Source: Phyllobacterium endophyticum (GTDB lineage: Bacteria > Pseudomonadota > Alphaproteobacteria > Rhizobiales > Rhizobiaceae). From it: a DNA stretch of 64,000 nucleotides. Shown piece by piece: positions 26,751 to 38,578 of the stretch; the stretch's first letter is position 1; each line of letters opens with the position of its first letter. Position numbers and translations under genes: made by a program. The notes under the pieces are model-generated. The model ran no database searches and was not told where the DNA came from. It saw only the letters and a list, made by a program, of their open reading frames with translations. The stretch is from the NCBI RefSeq assembly GCF_003010935.1, contig NZ_PGGN01000001.1, forward strand, positions 434,001 to 498,000. Reading direction: 5' to 3'.

Positions 26751-28451
26751 TTAGTTCTTTTCGCGGCTCTTCAGAGCGGCACCCAGGATGTCCCCGAGTG
26801 ATGCACCGCTGTCGGTTGAACCGTACTGGGCAACAGCTTCCTTCTCTTCGGCGATTTCCAGCGCCTTGATCGAGACCTGCAGCTTGCGGGTCTTCTTGTC
26901 GAAGGCGATGACGCGGGCGTCAACCTTCTGACCAACCGTAAAGCGTTCCGGACGCTGTTCGTCGCGGTCGCGGGACAAGTCAGCGCGGCGAATGAAGCTG
27001 TCCAGGTCGTGATCGACCAGGCGCACTTCTAGACCGCCATCGGTAATGCCCGTAACTTCAACGGTAACAACGGCGTTCTTGCGCAGTTCACCCGAAGTTG
27101 CGGCTTCGCCGACCTTGTCGCCCGTCAACTGCTTGATGCCGAGGGAGATACGCTCTTTCTCGACGTCGACGTCAAGAACCTGCGCCTTGACGACGTCACC
27201 CTTGTTGTACTCTTCGATGACCTGCTCGCCGGGACGGTTCCAGTCGAGGTCGGAGAGGTGAACCATGCCATCCACATCGCCATCGAGACCAATGAACAGG
27301 CCGAACTCGGTCTTGTTCTTGACTTCGCCTTCGACGATCGTCCCCACTGGGAACTTGTCCGCAAAGGTTGTCCATGGATTGTCGAGGGTCTGCTTGAGGC
27401 CCAGCGAGATGCGGCGCTTGACCGGATCGACTTCGAGCACAACGACTTCAACTTCCTGCGTGGTCGAGAGCAGCTTGCCCGGATGCACGTTCTTCTTTGT
27501 CCAGGACATTTCGGAAACGTGAATAAGGCCTTCGATGCCCGGCTCGATCTCGACGAATGCACCGTAGTCGGTGATGTTCGTAACGGTACCGGTGATCTTT
27601 TTGCCGATTGGGTATTTCGCACCGATACCATCCCAAGGATCGCTCTCGAGCTGCTTCATGCCGAGAGAAATACGATGGGTTTCCTGGTTGATACGAATGA
27701 TCTGGACCTTGACAGTCTGGCCAATGGACAGGATTTCCGAAGGATGGTTGACGCGGCGCCAAGCCATGTCGGTCACATGCAGAAGACCATCGATGCCGCC
27801 GAGATCAACGAACGCACCGTAATCGGTGATGTTCTTGACAACGCCTTCAACGACCTGACCCTCTTCGAGGTTCTGGACGATTTCGGAGCGCTGTTCCGCA
27901 CGGCTCTCTTCAAGAACGGTACGGCGCGAGACAACGATGTTGCCGCGACGCTTGTCCATCTTGAGGATTTCAAAGGGCTGCGGATTGTGCATCAACGGGG
28001 TAACGTCGCGGATCGGACGGATGTCGACCTGCGAGCGCGGCAGGAAGGCTACGGCGCCGTCGAGGTCGACAGTGAAACCACCCTTGACCTGATTGAAGAT
28101 CACACCATCGACGCGTTCGCCGCGGTTGAACTTCTCTTCGAGACGGACCCAGCTTTCTTCGCGACGTGCTTTTTCGCGCGACAGAACTGCTTCGCCGAGG
28201 GCATTTTCGATGCGCTCGACATAAACTTCAACGATATCGCCCGGCTTGAGCGACCCGTCCTTGGCTTTCGCGCCGAATTCCTTCAGCGGAACACGACCTT
28301 CGACCTTGAGGCCGGCGTCGATGATCGCCATGTCTTTTTCGATGGCGACGATACGGCCTTTTACTACGTAACCTTCAGCAAGGTCATTGGTGGCAAAGGA
28401 CTCGGCGAGAAGAGCTTCGAAATCTTCACGCGTTGGATTGGCTTCAGACAT
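26751..28451 (-). CDS. rpsA: 30S ribosomal protein S1
   Basis: 566 residues with six S1 (OB-fold) RNA-binding repeats; repeats three to six show the ITDYGAFV / KTEFGLF type of motif and ISLGMKQ / ISLGLKQ ends. S1 binds mRNA at the 30S subunit during initiation. The start at 28451 (MSEANPTRED) has AGGAG eight bases upstream. A longer reading with 32 more residues is rejected. It lies 137 bases after cmk on the same strand. Confidence 0.97.
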   Translation of the reverse strand: MSEANPTREDFEALLAESFATNDLAEGYVVKGRIVAIEKDMAIIDAGLKVEGRVPLKEFGAKAKDGSLKPGDIVEVYVERIENALGEAVLSREKARREESWVRLEEKFNRGERVDGVIFNQVKGGFTVDLDGAVAFLPRSQVDIRPIRDVTPLMHNPQPFEILKMDKRRGNIVVSRRTVLEESRAEQRSEIVQNLEEGQVVEGVVKNITDYGAFVDLGGIDGLLHVTDMAWRRVNHPSEILSIGQTVKVQIIRINQETHRISLGMKQLESDPWDGIGAKYPIGKKITGTVTNITDYGAFVEIEPGIEGLIHVSEMSWTKKNVHPGKLLSTTQEVEVVVLEVDPVKRRISLGLKQTLDNPWTTFADKFPVGTIVEGEVKNKTEFGLFIGLDGDVDGMVHLSDLDWNRPGEQVIEEYNKGDVVKAQVLDVDVEKERISLGIKQLTGDKVGEAATSGELRKNAVVTVEVTGITDGGLEVRLVDHDLDSFIRRADLSRDRDEQRPERFTVGQKVDARVIAFDKKTRKLQVSIKALEIAEEKEAVAQYGSTDSGASLGDILGAALKSREKN

Positions 28452-28588
28452 ACATACTCCTGGGTGTCCGGAAAATTCATCGGACACAGCACCGGTGGTT
28501 CGTGTTACGGATCGTCTGCGTGCCAACCCGCCCCCTTTAGGGAGCAATCCGGTGCGAGGGCTGACTGCAAACGTATTTTGCGGCTAGT

Positions 28589-29563
28589 CTAATGCTTGTT
28601 CTTTGCGAGGGCCTGATCGATCAGGGTTTTGGCGCTAAGAAACGCGGTCTCTATATCCATTTCCGTCGTATCTAGCAAGTGCGCGTCGGCCGCAGGCTTC
28701 AATGGCGAATCGGTGCGCCCCATATCACGGGCGTCGCGCCGGGTAAGATCCTCCAGAATCTCGTCATATTTGGCACTGCCGCCTCCCGATTTGATCTCTG
28801 CATAGCGGCGCTGCGCGCGCGCTTCCGGCGATGCGGTGATGTAGAGTTTCACCGGCGCGTCGGGACAAACCACCGTACCGATGTCGCGTCCATCCAATAC
28901 GGCGCCTGGCGGGCGCTCGGCGAAGCTGTGCTGCATGGCAACCAGCGCGCGGCGCACAGCCGGCATTACCGCCACCTTTGATGCTGCCTCGCCTACGTCG
29001 TGGGCGGACAGCACCGAACGATCGAGTTTCGTCAGGTCGATTGTCCTCGCAGCTTTTTCCGCCAGAAATTCATCGTCGAGTGGCATGTTCTGGTCCATGA
29101 GGGCCTTGGCTACAGCCCGGTAGGTCAGGCCCGTATCGAGATGATGAAATCCATATGCCTCAGCGATTCGCCGCGCGAGCGTGCCTTTGCCCGATGCCGC
29201 CGGACCGTCGATGGCAATGGTAAAGTGCGTTTGAGGCGTCGGCCGGTCTTTTTCATCCCTGCCGAAGGCCCACTGGCCGAGAGCGAAGATAAGATAGGCG
29301 GCCGCCAGAACCAGCGTGATGAGCGGTGTGATGCCGAAGGTGATTATAACGTAACTGCCCACTGTCGTTATTGCTTGCTCCAGCCATTCTGGCAAAGACG
29401 CAGCAAAATCCTGCAGCAGCGTGTCAACAGCAAGGATCAGTACGAATTGGCAAATGAACAGCCAGAACAGCAGGGCAAACAGACCAAAGCGAACGCGTAA
29501 GCCAAAGCGTTCAATGGCATAGGGAATGGCAACGACAGCAAATGACGCCAGCAGACGGAACAT
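28589..29563 (-). CDS. cmk: Cytidylate kinase with an N-terminal membrane domain
   Basis: 324 residues, about 105 more than usual. Residues from about 108 on are a normal (d)CMP kinase: P-loop [40 protein letters not shown], and [13 protein letters not shown]. It makes CDP and dCDP from CMP and dCMP. The first 105 residues form about three hydrophobic segments ([61 protein letters not shown]) in the same frame. No ATG, GTG or TTG occurs near the kinase boundary, so an independent kinase start is not evident. The ATG at 29563 overlaps the stop codon of the preceding small gene (TAATG), suggesting coupled translation. The kinase call is firm; the fusion is read from the sequence and not proven at protein level. 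Confidence 0.85.
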   Translation of the reverse strand: MFRLLASFAVVAIPYAIERFGLRVRFGLFALLFWLFICQFVLILAVDTLLQDFAASLPEWLEQAITTVGSYVIITFGITPLITLVLAAAYLIFALGQWAFGRDEKDRPTPQTHFTIAIDGPAASGKGTLARRIAEAYGFHHLDTGLTYRAVAKALMDQNMPLDDEFLAEKAARTIDLTKLDRSVLSAHDVGEAASKVAVMPAVRRALVAMQHSFAERPPGAVLDGRDIGTVVCPDAPVKLYITASPEARAQRRYAEIKSGGGSAKYDEILEDLTRRDARDMGRTDSPLKPAADAHLLDTTEMDIETAFLSAKTLIDQALAKNKH

Positions 29564-29868
29564 TAATGTTTGGTCCTCTTGCCTATGACAAAACCTATGC
29601 CGTAACCGGCCATCGATCCAATTGCGGGCGGCAGGAGAAGAAATTGCAACGGCGCCCGCTCGCCGATGCTTGCATTCCACGCATAGAGGAAGATGAGAAG
29701 CAAAGGAAGAACGACGCAAAAAATCGATCTGCTGACCCCCGGCCAAGGCTTTTCAGCCTCGCTGGCAACAGTCCCGGCACAGGCACTTCTCGCCGCCCAG
29801 ACCACGAAGGGAACGCTAGACATGACATAGAGGAGATAGACGGTAAGACGCGACATGAGCTCGGTCAT
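29563..29868 (-). CDS. Small membrane protein of unknown function between aroA and cmk
   Basis: 101 residues. There is a membrane segment at about 8-28 ([20 protein letters not shown]), a charged loop, and two more at about 46-65 and 75-95 ([15 protein letters not shown] and [18 protein letters not shown]). A GGGAAG ribosome site lies seven bases before the ATG at 29868. The gene starts 18 bases after aroA and its stop codon overlaps the cmk start. I do not recognise a family. Its coupling to the membrane extension of cmk suggests the two hydrophobic pieces may work together, but this is inference. Confidence 0.65.
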   Translation of the reverse strand: MTELMSRLTVYLLYVMSSVPFVVWAARSACAGTVASEAEKPWPGVSRSIFCVVLPLLLIFLYAWNASIGERAPLQFLLLPPAIGSMAGYGIGFVIGKRTKH

Positions 29869-29886
29869 CGCTGACTTCCCGTGCCG

Positions 29887-31311
<1,425 letters not shown>

Positions 31312-31486
31312 TCATGGTCATCTTGCAAATTCAATGACTGGCACAAGCATTTTTTCGCTTTGACAAATGCGCCGAATTGCGTTTATGGGACCGCAAATCC
31401 ATTTTGATGAGCGCTGACATAAGCGTTGGGTCATGACAGGCCCCAATGTAGTCGAATGCAAGCGCAGCCAGAAGACGAGGCAAAAC

Positions 31487-31870
31487 GTGGCAAATCCAAA
31501 ACTTGGCACCAAGCGAATTGACCCGGAGACCGGGCAGAAATTCTACGATCTCAATCGGGATCCGATCGTTTCGCCCTATACGGGAAAGACATATCCGCTC
31601 AGCTACTTTGATTCGACTGCAGCGTCAGCGCGCGAGGAAGAAGAAGAGGTCGAGACGGAAGAGCTCGATGTTGCTCTGGAGAAGCCGGAATTCGTGGCGC
31701 TCGAAGAGGCTGACGCCGAAGGCGATGATGTTCCGGATATCGGCGACGACGATGTGGAGGTCGAAGACGCCGACGATGACGACACCTTCCTCGCCACTGA
31801 CGAGGAAGATGAAGATGACGACGTCACCGATATCCTTGGCGGCGGTATCGGTGACGACGACGAGAATTGA
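31487..31870 (+). CDS. TIGR02300 family protein with very acidic tail
   Basis: 127 residues from GTG at 31487, with AGACGAGG a few bases upstream. The first 40 residues (KLGTKRIDPETGQKFYDLN, then PYTGKTYPLSYF) are the conserved TIGR02300 head. This copy lacks the Cys often found near the TGxKFYD motif: Asp is found where many relatives have CP. The remaining 85 residues are mostly Asp and Glu and probably disordered. The function is unknown. Linkage with aroA-cmk-rpsA and tRNA-Ala is standard in Hyphomicrobiales. Confidence 0.85.
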   Translation: MANPKLGTKRIDPETGQKFYDLNRDPIVSPYTGKTYPLSYFDSTAASAREEEEEVETEELDVALEKPEFVALEEADAEGDDVPDIGDDDVEVEDADDDDTFLATDEEDEDDDVTDILGGGIGDDDEN

Positions 31871-32030
31871 TTTTGTTTATTCCTGTTCACCAAAAATATC
31901 CGGCGAACAGGACTTGATCTTCGGGACGGCGGGCGATAAGTACCGCCATCTTCTCGAAAGCAGGCGAGCTTCCAGATCTCGCCTGAACACTTGGCCGGTG
32001 CAACCGGTGCGGCATCAAAGCCACTGAGAT

Positions 32031-32106
<76 letters not shown>

Positions 32107-32169
32107 TTTCTTCTCCGTGCCTAAATCAGAAACAGCGCGCCACTTCGACGGCGCCGCGGTTACGGAAAC

Positions 32170-33093
32170 TCACCTGCTCGCCTTATAGAGTTTCACACCT
32201 ATCTCGAACATCTCTTCGGGGGCGTAATCGGGCGTGAAAGCGGAGGGTACTCCAGTCAACTGGTGAATTTTTCCACCCTCGGGCATGCCGTCCACGACTT
32301 CGAGTTCGCCAGGTGGATCGGTGGGAAGGGCCATTTCTCCATTGCCCCATATGCCGGCCATCTCGGTGTAATCCTCGGGGCTGAACGTATATAACCGGCG
32401 GTGCGATCCCTCATCGAGATATTTTTGACATTCCGGGATTTTGGCCAAGGGGATATTCGGTGTCGGCAGCATCTTCTCTATGTCGACGCCGGTAATTTTC
32501 TTGAGGGCCAATGCATATGCGTGGGCGTGAACCGATCCCCGAACAAGTAGGTACCCGCAAACTTCTCTTCCCGTCGGATCCGAAAGCGTTTCATAAACGC
32601 GAAGTTTATGTAGGCGGGCACCGCACTCCAGGTGGAAATTGTGCAAAAGATCCATGACGACGTTGCCGGTCGTTGTTACGAAGTCGTTGTTCCAGGGGAT
32701 CCCTCCGCTGTTCGATGGAGTGGCGCCGCCACCGTTCGACAGGAATGCTGCGGCCAGCCTGATGTCGGTCATGTCTTCGAACGGAGCATCCGAGATATCA
32801 CCGCCGTCTTCTTCATCCGCATCGCTGTCGGGCCCGTTGTTGAGCATTGTCACGCCATTGCTGACGAGTTCCACATGACCCAGTTCCTCGGCCGTGATCG
32901 AAGCCACGAGACTGTAGAATGGACGCAGTTTCTCCTTGCTGCGGAAGTTGAAGCTCTGGAACATGTAGTTGTTCAGCGTCGACATCTCGCCATACTTGCC
33001 TCCCAGCAGTTCCTGCAATGCAGCACCGGCGTTGGGATCCATCTTTTTAGGTGCCGGGAGATCGATCTGTAGTTTGTTCACGCGCATAAACAT
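32170..33093 (-). CDS. Manganese catalase (ferritin-like)
   Basis: 307 residues. The four-helix di-manganese fold is shown by ELLGGKYGEMSTLNNYMFQSFNF, the metal ligands in AEELGHVELV, and the later helix HNFHLECGARLHKLRVYE. The C-terminal arm ends in DYAPEEMFEIGVKLYKASR. It splits hydrogen peroxide without haem. The ATG at 33093 has AGGAG about nine bases upstream; the frame stays open far upstream into rfbD, which is rejected. The gene stands alone between tRNA-Ala and the rhamnose cluster, so it may be a recent addition. Confidence 0.93.
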   Translation of the reverse strand: MFMRVNKLQIDLPAPKKMDPNAGAALQELLGGKYGEMSTLNNYMFQSFNFRSKEKLRPFYSLVASITAEELGHVELVSNGVTMLNNGPDSDADEEDGGDISDAPFEDMTDIRLAAAFLSNGGGATPSNSGGIPWNNDFVTTTGNVVMDLLHNFHLECGARLHKLRVYETLSDPTGREVCGYLLVRGSVHAHAYALALKKITGVDIEKMLPTPNIPLAKIPECQKYLDEGSHRRLYTFSPEDYTEMAGIWGNGEMALPTDPPGELEVVDGMPEGGKIHQLTGVPSAFTPDYAPEEMFEIGVKLYKASR

Positions 33094-33224
33094 ATTGGAG
33101 TCTCCTCTTGGTGAGGCAACCCAACCGCAGCAATCCTCTTTGGTTCCCGATAAAACCATGCGACAGCCGATTACCGTCGAACTGTCCCCGCTGCGACGTA
33201 GCGGCTCGCGTTGAGCGTTATCGC

Positions 33225-34112
33225 CTAGTGTCTGCCGGTTAACATACCGATCACCGGTACGAGTGATGGTTGCCAATGGGGCGCCCGCCAGCCGAACACG
33301 TCGAAGAACTTCTCGGTGGCCAGTCTGGAGTTTAGTGGGCGCGTTGCCCTCGTCGGATATTCCGCTGTCAGGATGTCCCTGACCTGCGCGTAAGGCCCAC
33401 CGTTCCGGCGGCTTTGCGCAAAGATTTCCCGCGCGAAAGAACTCCAGCTGGTATCTCCCGTACCGGCCAGATGATAGGTGCCATACGCATCGAACGTCGC
33501 GTCCATTCGCAATCTTTCGGCGACTTGCAAAATGCCGTCCGCAATATCGAACGCAGACGTTGGATTTCCCCATTGGTCCGACACCACGGAAACAACGTCG
33601 CGGCTTTCGGCCAATCCGAGCATCGTCTTGACGAAGTTCCCGCCAAACGGGCTGTAGACCCAGGCGGTACGCAAGACGAGATGCCGTGCGTTCGCAGCCG
33701 CTACGGCCAACTCCCCGTCAAGTTTGGACTGACCATAGACGCTGCGCGGTCCTGTACGGTCTTTTTCGGTATAGGGCTGTTCCCCCTCTCCAGAAAAAAC
33801 ATAGTCGGTGGACAAATGAAGCACTGGCACGCCAATCGTCGCGGCAGCCTCTGCTATCGCCCCTGCGCCTGTTACGTTGATGGCGAATGCAAGGTCCGGC
33901 TCGTCCTCTGCCCGGTCCACCGCGGTATAGGCGGCTGCAGAAACGACGAGATCAGGCTTGGCGGCCCGAATGGTCTCGGCAATCGTTCCGGGCCGGGTCA
34001 GATCCAGCTGCGGGCGCCCGAGAGCGACGACGTGAACCGACGGATGCCGTGCCGCGCGTTCGACGAGGCTGCGCACAACCTGTCCCTCCCGGCCGGTAAC
34101 CGCAATCCTCAT
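33225..34112 (-). CDS. rfbD: dTDP-4-dehydrorhamnose reductase
   Basis: 295 residues of the extended SDR family, with TGREGQVV at the N-terminus (NADPH site) and LSTDYVFSG, the YGQSK catalytic Tyr-Lys, and LRTAWVY. It performs the last step of dTDP-L-rhamnose synthesis. It overlaps rfbB by four bases (ATGA), so the genes are translationally coupled. It is the last gene of the rfbA-C-B-D operon read leftward. Confidence 0.95.
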   Translation of the reverse strand: MRIAVTGREGQVVRSLVERAARHPSVHVVALGRPQLDLTRPGTIAETIRAAKPDLVVSAAAYTAVDRAEDEPDLAFAINVTGAGAIAEAAATIGVPVLHLSTDYVFSGEGEQPYTEKDRTGPRSVYGQSKLDGELAVAAANARHLVLRTAWVYSPFGGNFVKTMLGLAESRDVVSVVSDQWGNPTSAFDIADGILQVAERLRMDATFDAYGTYHLAGTGDTSWSSFAREIFAQSRRNGGPYAQVRDILTAEYPTRATRPLNSRLATEKFFDVFGWRAPHWQPSLVPVIGMLTGRH

Positions 34113-35182
34113 GATGCTCCCTTGGTCGCTGCCCCAAGTCGCTCACCGGCGTAACGTTCGCCCCGGATCGGCTGCCACCACCATTCATTGTCGAGATACC
34201 ACTGGATGGTTCGCTCAAGTCCAGTCTCGAACGTCTCTGCCGGCTTCCAGCCGAGCTCGCGTTCTATCTTGGAGGCGTCGATGGCATAACGGCGGTCGTG
34301 GCCCGGCCGGTCGGTGACAAAGGTGATGAGGTCGCGGTAACGTTTGCCGCCGCTTCTGGGCCGCTTGTTGTCCAGTATATCGCAGATCGTCTCGACGACA
34401 CTGAGATTGGTACGCTCTGCCCGCCCGCCGATATTGTAGCTTTCGCCGGGTTTGCCCTTGGTGACCACCAGTTCCAATGCCCTGGCATGATCTTCTACAT
34501 ACAGCCAGTCACGCACGTTTGCACCGGCACCGTAAACGGGAAGCGGTTTCTGATCCAGCGCATTGAGGATGACCAGCGGGATCAGCTTTTCCGGAAAATG
34601 AAAAGGACCATAATTGTTGGAACAGTTCGAAAGAACGACAGGCAGACCATAAGTCTCGTGCCATGCCCTGACCAGATGGTCGGAAGCAGCTTTCGATGCT
34701 GAATAGGGCGAGGATGGCGCGTAGGGAGTATCCTCGGTGAAGATGCCACTGTCGAAGGGCAGGTCGCCAAAAACCTCGTCTGTCGAAATGTGGTGAAAGC
34801 GAAAGTTCGATTTGTTCGGCTCCGGCATTTCCCGCCAATAGGTCAAGGCAGCGTTGAGCATCCGAAACGTGCCGATAATGTTGGTTTCGATGAAGGCAGC
34901 CGGACCGTCGATTGACCGGTCGACATGACTTTCCGCCGCCAGATGCATTATTGCATCGACCTTTTCACTGCGCAGGATGCCGAGGATAGTGGTTTCGTCG
35001 CAGATATCCGTTTCGAAGAAACTATAATTCGGATGGTTCTCCAACTGGCGCAGTGAAGCAAGATTACCTGCATAGGTAAGTTTGTCGACATTGACGACGT
35101 GGTTCTTCGGGTTGCCGGCAAGATGGCGGCAAACCGCGGATCCAATAAAGCCTGCTCCGCCGGTAACGAGTATTTTCATCAA
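34109..35182 (-). CDS. rfbB: dTDP-glucose 4,6-dehydratase
   Basis: 357 residues. [11 protein letters not shown] binds [27 protein letters not shown] and [15 protein letters not shown] form the active site with the Tyr-Lys pair; [15 protein letters not shown] follows. It makes dTDP-4-keto-6-deoxyglucose, the second step to dTDP-rhamnose. The N-terminus begins MMK; either Met could be used. It starts 12 bases after rfbC. Confidence 0.97.
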   Translation of the reverse strand: MMKILVTGGAGFIGSAVCRHLAGNPKNHVVNVDKLTYAGNLASLRQLENHPNYSFFETDICDETTILGILRSEKVDAIMHLAAESHVDRSIDGPAAFIETNIIGTFRMLNAALTYWREMPEPNKSNFRFHHISTDEVFGDLPFDSGIFTEDTPYAPSSPYSASKAASDHLVRAWHETYGLPVVLSNCSNNYGPFHFPEKLIPLVILNALDQKPLPVYGAGANVRDWLYVEDHARALELVVTKGKPGESYNIGGRAERTNLSVVETICDILDNKRPRSGGKRYRDLITFVTDRPGHDRRYAIDASKIERELGWKPAETFETGLERTIQWYLDNEWWWQPIRGERYAGERLGAATKGAS

Positions 35183-35194
35183 CAGGGTGGCTCC

Positions 35195-35749
35195 TCAGGG
35201 AAATAGATCGGCATCGTCCAGCGAAGGCGCGTTCCGGTCCTTGTCAGAAAGCTGAACAGCAGGGGATGCGAAAGGCCATTCGATACCTATGGACGGATCG
35301 TCGAACCGGATGCTGCGGTCGTGCTCGGGTGAATAATAGTCGGTAACCTTGTAGATCACTTCGGTGTTTTCCTCCAAGGTCAGAAAACCGTGCGCGAAAC
35401 CTTTTGGAACGAGAATCTGGTTCCATTTCGCAGCCGACACCTCAAGTGCGATCCATTTCCTGAACGTAGGCGAAGCCCTCCGTATATCGACGACGACGTC
35501 GAGTATGGAACCGCTCACCACCCGAACGAGCTTGTCCTGGGCGCGTGGCGGCAATTGGTAGTGCAGGCCGCGCAAAACCCCCTTGGCAGCCGAAAGAGAG
35601 TGGTTGTCCTGGACGAATTGGAGATTGATACCTGCGTCGGCCAGAGCCTTTGCATTGTACGTCTCCGAGAAAAAGCCCCTGTCGTCGCCGAACTTGCGTG
35701 GCCGGATCTCAACGACGCCATCCAGAGCGAGTGAAATGACGTTACTCAT
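35195..35749 (-). CDS. rfbC: dTDP-4-dehydrorhamnose 3,5-epimerase
   Basis: 184 residues, the normal size for the RmlC cupin. [15 protein letters not shown], the catalytic His in [16 protein letters not shown] and [18 protein letters not shown] are all present. It epimerises C3 and C5 in the third step to dTDP-rhamnose. Its start overlaps the end of rfbA by 8 bases. Confidence 0.97.
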   Translation of the reverse strand: MSNVISLALDGVVEIRPRKFGDDRGFFSETYNAKALADAGINLQFVQDNHSLSAAKGVLRGLHYQLPPRAQDKLVRVVSGSILDVVVDIRRASPTFRKWIALEVSAAKWNQILVPKGFAHGFLTLEENTEVIYKVTDYYSPEHDRSIRFDDPSIGIEWPFASPAVQLSDKDRNAPSLDDADLFP

Positions 35750-36626
35750 CGTTTGCTACCTCAGCGGCGCGCCGGCGCAGGTAATCGGCATAATCGGTCC
35801 TGCCCATCTTCTCCGCCCGCGCAAGCACCTGTTGTGCATTCAGCCAGCCCCATTCGAGGCCGATTTCTTCGGGACAGGCGATCTTTATCCCTTGCCGGTG
35901 CTCGATCGTCCGCACGAATGACGAAGCCTCGTGCAGACTGTCATGCGTCCCCGTATCGAGCCATGCATAGCCGCGTCCCAATCGCTGAACCAGCAGATCG
36001 CCGCGCTCGAGATAGATGTTGTTGACGCTGGTAATCTCGAGTTCGCCGCGGTGCGAGGGTTTGATGGACCGGGCTATATCGACGACTTCATTGTCGTAGA
36101 AGTAAAGGCCGGTAACAGCCCAGCTGGACTTTGGCTTGGCAGGTTTCTCCTCGATCGATATTGCGCGGCCAGTCGATTTGTCGAACTCGACCACACCATA
36201 TCGTTGCGGATCCTCCACATGGTAGGCGAATACGGTGCCGCCTTTCTTGCCGGATGCTGCCGCCTGGCAGAGGTCGGAGAGACGATCGCCGAAATAGATA
36301 TTGTCGCCAAGAATCATGGCAACACTGTCGTCACCGATGAACTTGCGCCCGATGATGAAAGCTTCGGCGAGGCCATTCGGACTTGGTTGCTCGGCATAGG
36401 AAAACTTCACGCCGAATTCGCTGCCGTCTCCAAGCAATTTCTGGAAGAGCGGCAAATCGTGGGGCGTCGAGATGACCAGAATTTCGCGTATCCCCGCCAG
36501 CATCAGGACGCTCAGCGGGTAATAGATCATCGGCTTGTCGTAAATGGGAAGCATTTGCTTCGATACGGCGATAGTCAATGGATAGAGGCGCGTACCGCTT
36601 CCACCTGCAAGTATAATCCCCTTCAT
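35742..36626 (-). CDS. rfbA: Glucose-1-phosphate thymidylyltransferase
   Basis: 294 residues. [11 protein letters not shown] is the nucleotide-binding loop; [26 protein letters not shown] and [15 protein letters not shown] are RmlA signatures. It joins dTTP and glucose-1-phosphate, the entry step to dTDP-L-rhamnose. First gene of the leftward rfbACBD operon, divergent from the glycosyltransferases, so a shared promoter region lies between about 36627 and 36834. Confidence 0.97.
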   Translation of the reverse strand: MKGIILAGGSGTRLYPLTIAVSKQMLPIYDKPMIYYPLSVLMLAGIREILVISTPHDLPLFQKLLGDGSEFGVKFSYAEQPSPNGLAEAFIIGRKFIGDDSVAMILGDNIYFGDRLSDLCQAAASGKKGGTVFAYHVEDPQRYGVVEFDKSTGRAISIEEKPAKPKSSWAVTGLYFYDNEVVDIARSIKPSHRGELEITSVNNIYLERGDLLVQRLGRGYAWLDTGTHDSLHEASSFVRTIEHRQGIKIACPEEIGLEWGWLNAQQVLARAEKMGRTDYADYLRRRAAEVANDE

Positions 36627-36834
36627 TCAATCTCATCCTTGCCAAACATACAAAATATCCCAGAAAATAATCTACTGGACAAACGAAGCTGATTTCAGCA
36701 CAAGCGCGAAATGCGGTTCCCTCATCTTTATGGCAGACATTTGGCGGCAATGGTTGATCAAGTCAACTACGCCCAGGGTTCAGTCGCGTCTGTTCCGGGA
36801 AGAATTCGCTCATTTGTACGCGCGATTGCATTTG

Positions 36835-37773
36835 ATGGCGGCCATGGATCCTGAAATGCAGCTTGAAACCCGATCGGCGGTCAGCGCTATCATCGTTACG
36901 TATAATCCCGGCTTCGCCGCCCTGAGACTGCTTCTCGATGCGATTATTCCACAAGTGGAGCAGGTGTTCATCATCGATAATGGCTCGACGGCCGACATTG
37001 CAGCGTGGCTGGTCGAACAGGATATTCAGGTCGATCTCGTGAGACTCGGTGATAATTTCGGTATCGCCAAGGCACAAAATCGCGGCATAGCAGAGGCTCG
37101 GGCGCGCGGCGCGACCTTCATTCTCCTTCTCGATCAGGATAGTCTACCTGCGCCGGACATGGTGGCTAAATTGCTATCGGCTGCAAGAACGAAAATCACC
37201 AATGGTGTGAAGCTGGCATGTGTCGGACCGCGCTATTCAGACGTAAGGCAGAATAATCCGCCGCCATTCATCCGGACGCGGGGTTTACGTCTGGAGCGCC
37301 AAGCCTGCACGAGGGCGGATGCCGTCGTGGACGTCGATTATCTCATCGCTTCGGGCTGTCTCATACCGATGTCAGCGCTCGATGACGTGGGCGGAATGCG
37401 CGAGGAATTGTTCATCGACTATGTGGATATCGAATGGGGGCTGAGGGCGCAGCAGAAAGGCTATAGCTCCTTTGGCGTTTGCGCCGCGCTCATGCGGCAC
37501 GACCTGGGCGATGAACCGGTGTTATTCCGTGGCAGGCAGATCCCCGTGCACAGTCCGATTCGGCATTATTACCATTTCAGAAATGCCATCTGGCTCTACC
37601 GCCAGCCGTGGTTGCGTTTGAACTGGAAGGTGATAGACGGATCCCGTCTCCTGCTGAAATTTGCATTCTACAGTCTGATGACTGTTCCCCGGCTCCAGCA
37701 CGCAAAAATGATGACGATGGGTGTCTTCCACGGATTCATCGGCAAGATGGGAAAAAAGGCCGGCAATGCCTGA
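36835..37773 (+). CDS. Glycosyltransferase family 2 (rhamnosyltransferase-like)
   Basis: About 312 residues from the chosen start. The GT-A fold begins with SAIIVTYNPGF, followed by IDNGST, LGDNFGIAKAQNRGI and the metal-binding LLDQDSLP (DxD). DYVDIEWGLRAQQKGY is the acceptor-side motif. This pattern fits rhamnosyltransferases, which suits the dTDP-rhamnose genes next door. The start is uncertain: ATG at 36835 or 36844 puts the domain at the N-terminus, while 36730 adds 35 residues of unclear value. None has a good ribosome site. It would add a sugar to surface polysaccharide at the cytoplasmic face. Confidence 0.85.
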   Translation: MAAMDPEMQLETRSAVSAIIVTYNPGFAALRLLLDAIIPQVEQVFIIDNGSTADIAAWLVEQDIQVDLVRLGDNFGIAKAQNRGIAEARARGATFILLLDQDSLPAPDMVAKLLSAARTKITNGVKLACVGPRYSDVRQNNPPPFIRTRGLRLERQACTRADAVVDVDYLIASGCLIPMSALDDVGGMREELFIDYVDIEWGLRAQQKGYSSFGVCAALMRHDLGDEPVLFRGRQIPVHSPIRHYYHFRNAIWLYRQPWLRLNWKVIDGSRLLLKFAFYSLMTVPRLQHAKMMTMGVFHGFIGKMGKKAGNA

Positions 37774-38575
37774 ACCCGTCAATATGGAACTCACGGCTTG
37801 CGTCGTCGTCTTCAAACCCGACAGGCTAACAGTGATAAGAACACTGAAAAGTCTGAGGCAGGCGCTCGACTCCCTGCCGCCGCAGCTTGTAAAGCTCACC
37901 ATCGTCGATAATTCGCCAGGCAATGCAGACCATACCTGGTTGCAGGAAGTATTAGGTGAATTTCCCTGCGAGATTATTTCGGGACAGGGCAATGTCGGGT
38001 TCGCCAGGGCGAACAATCTTGTTCTCGGGAATGTCGGCAAGTATCACCTCGTGCTCAATCCGGACGTGGAAATGGAGGCGGATGCGCTGGAGCAGGCACT
38101 CGCTTTCATGCGGGACAATGACGATTGCGCCCTGCTTACGCCACAGGCATTCAACCCCGACGGCAGCAAGCAATATTTGTGCAAGAGATACCCGACGCTG
38201 TTTGACCTTTTTCTGCGCGGATTTGCGCCGGCTTGGCTCAAATCATCGTTCAGGAAGCGGCTCGACAGGTATGAGATGCGCGACCAGCCCGCAAACGCGA
38301 TTGCATGGGATCCCCCCATTGTCAGCGGGTGCTTCATGTTGTTTCGTGGCGAAGTTTTTGAAAAGCTTCAGGGCTTTGATTCGCGTTACCTGCTCTATTT
38401 CGAAGATTTCGACATCTCCCTGCGTACTGGTGAGATCGCGCGCATCGCCTATGTGCCGTCAGTTCGGATAGTGCACGAGGGCGGGCGAGCCGCTGACAAG
38501 GGGCTCTGGCACATCTGGCAGTTCATGCGCTCTGCCGCGATCTTCTTCAGGCAGCATTCGATGAAGATATTCTGA
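37766..38575 (+). CDS. Glycosyltransferase family 2
   Basis: 269 residues from ATG at 37766, overlapping the previous gene's end by 8 bases. TACVVVFKP, TIVDNSPGNAD, QGNVGFARANNL and the metal motif LNPDVEM are GT2 features; the later YFEDFDISLRTGE is the conserved ED-x2-D-x-(S/C) region of Wbb-type transferases. It probably works with the preceding enzyme on the same oligosaccharide. It converges with the phosphohexomutase gene three bases later. Confidence 0.9.
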   Translation: MPEPVNMELTACVVVFKPDRLTVIRTLKSLRQALDSLPPQLVKLTIVDNSPGNADHTWLQEVLGEFPCEIISGQGNVGFARANNLVLGNVGKYHLVLNPDVEMEADALEQALAFMRDNDDCALLTPQAFNPDGSKQYLCKRYPTLFDLFLRGFAPAWLKSSFRKRLDRYEMRDQPANAIAWDPPIVSGCFMLFRGEVFEKLQGFDSRYLLYFEDFDISLRTGEIARIAYVPSVRIVHEGGRAADKGLWHIWQFMRSAAIFFRQHSMKIF

Positions 38576-38578
38576 AAT

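Noticed and set aside
31603-31893. Ser-rich open frame opposite the acidic tail of the TIGR02300 protein
   Set aside because: Antisense of Asp/Glu codons gives Ser/Val-type codons; an artefact of composition.
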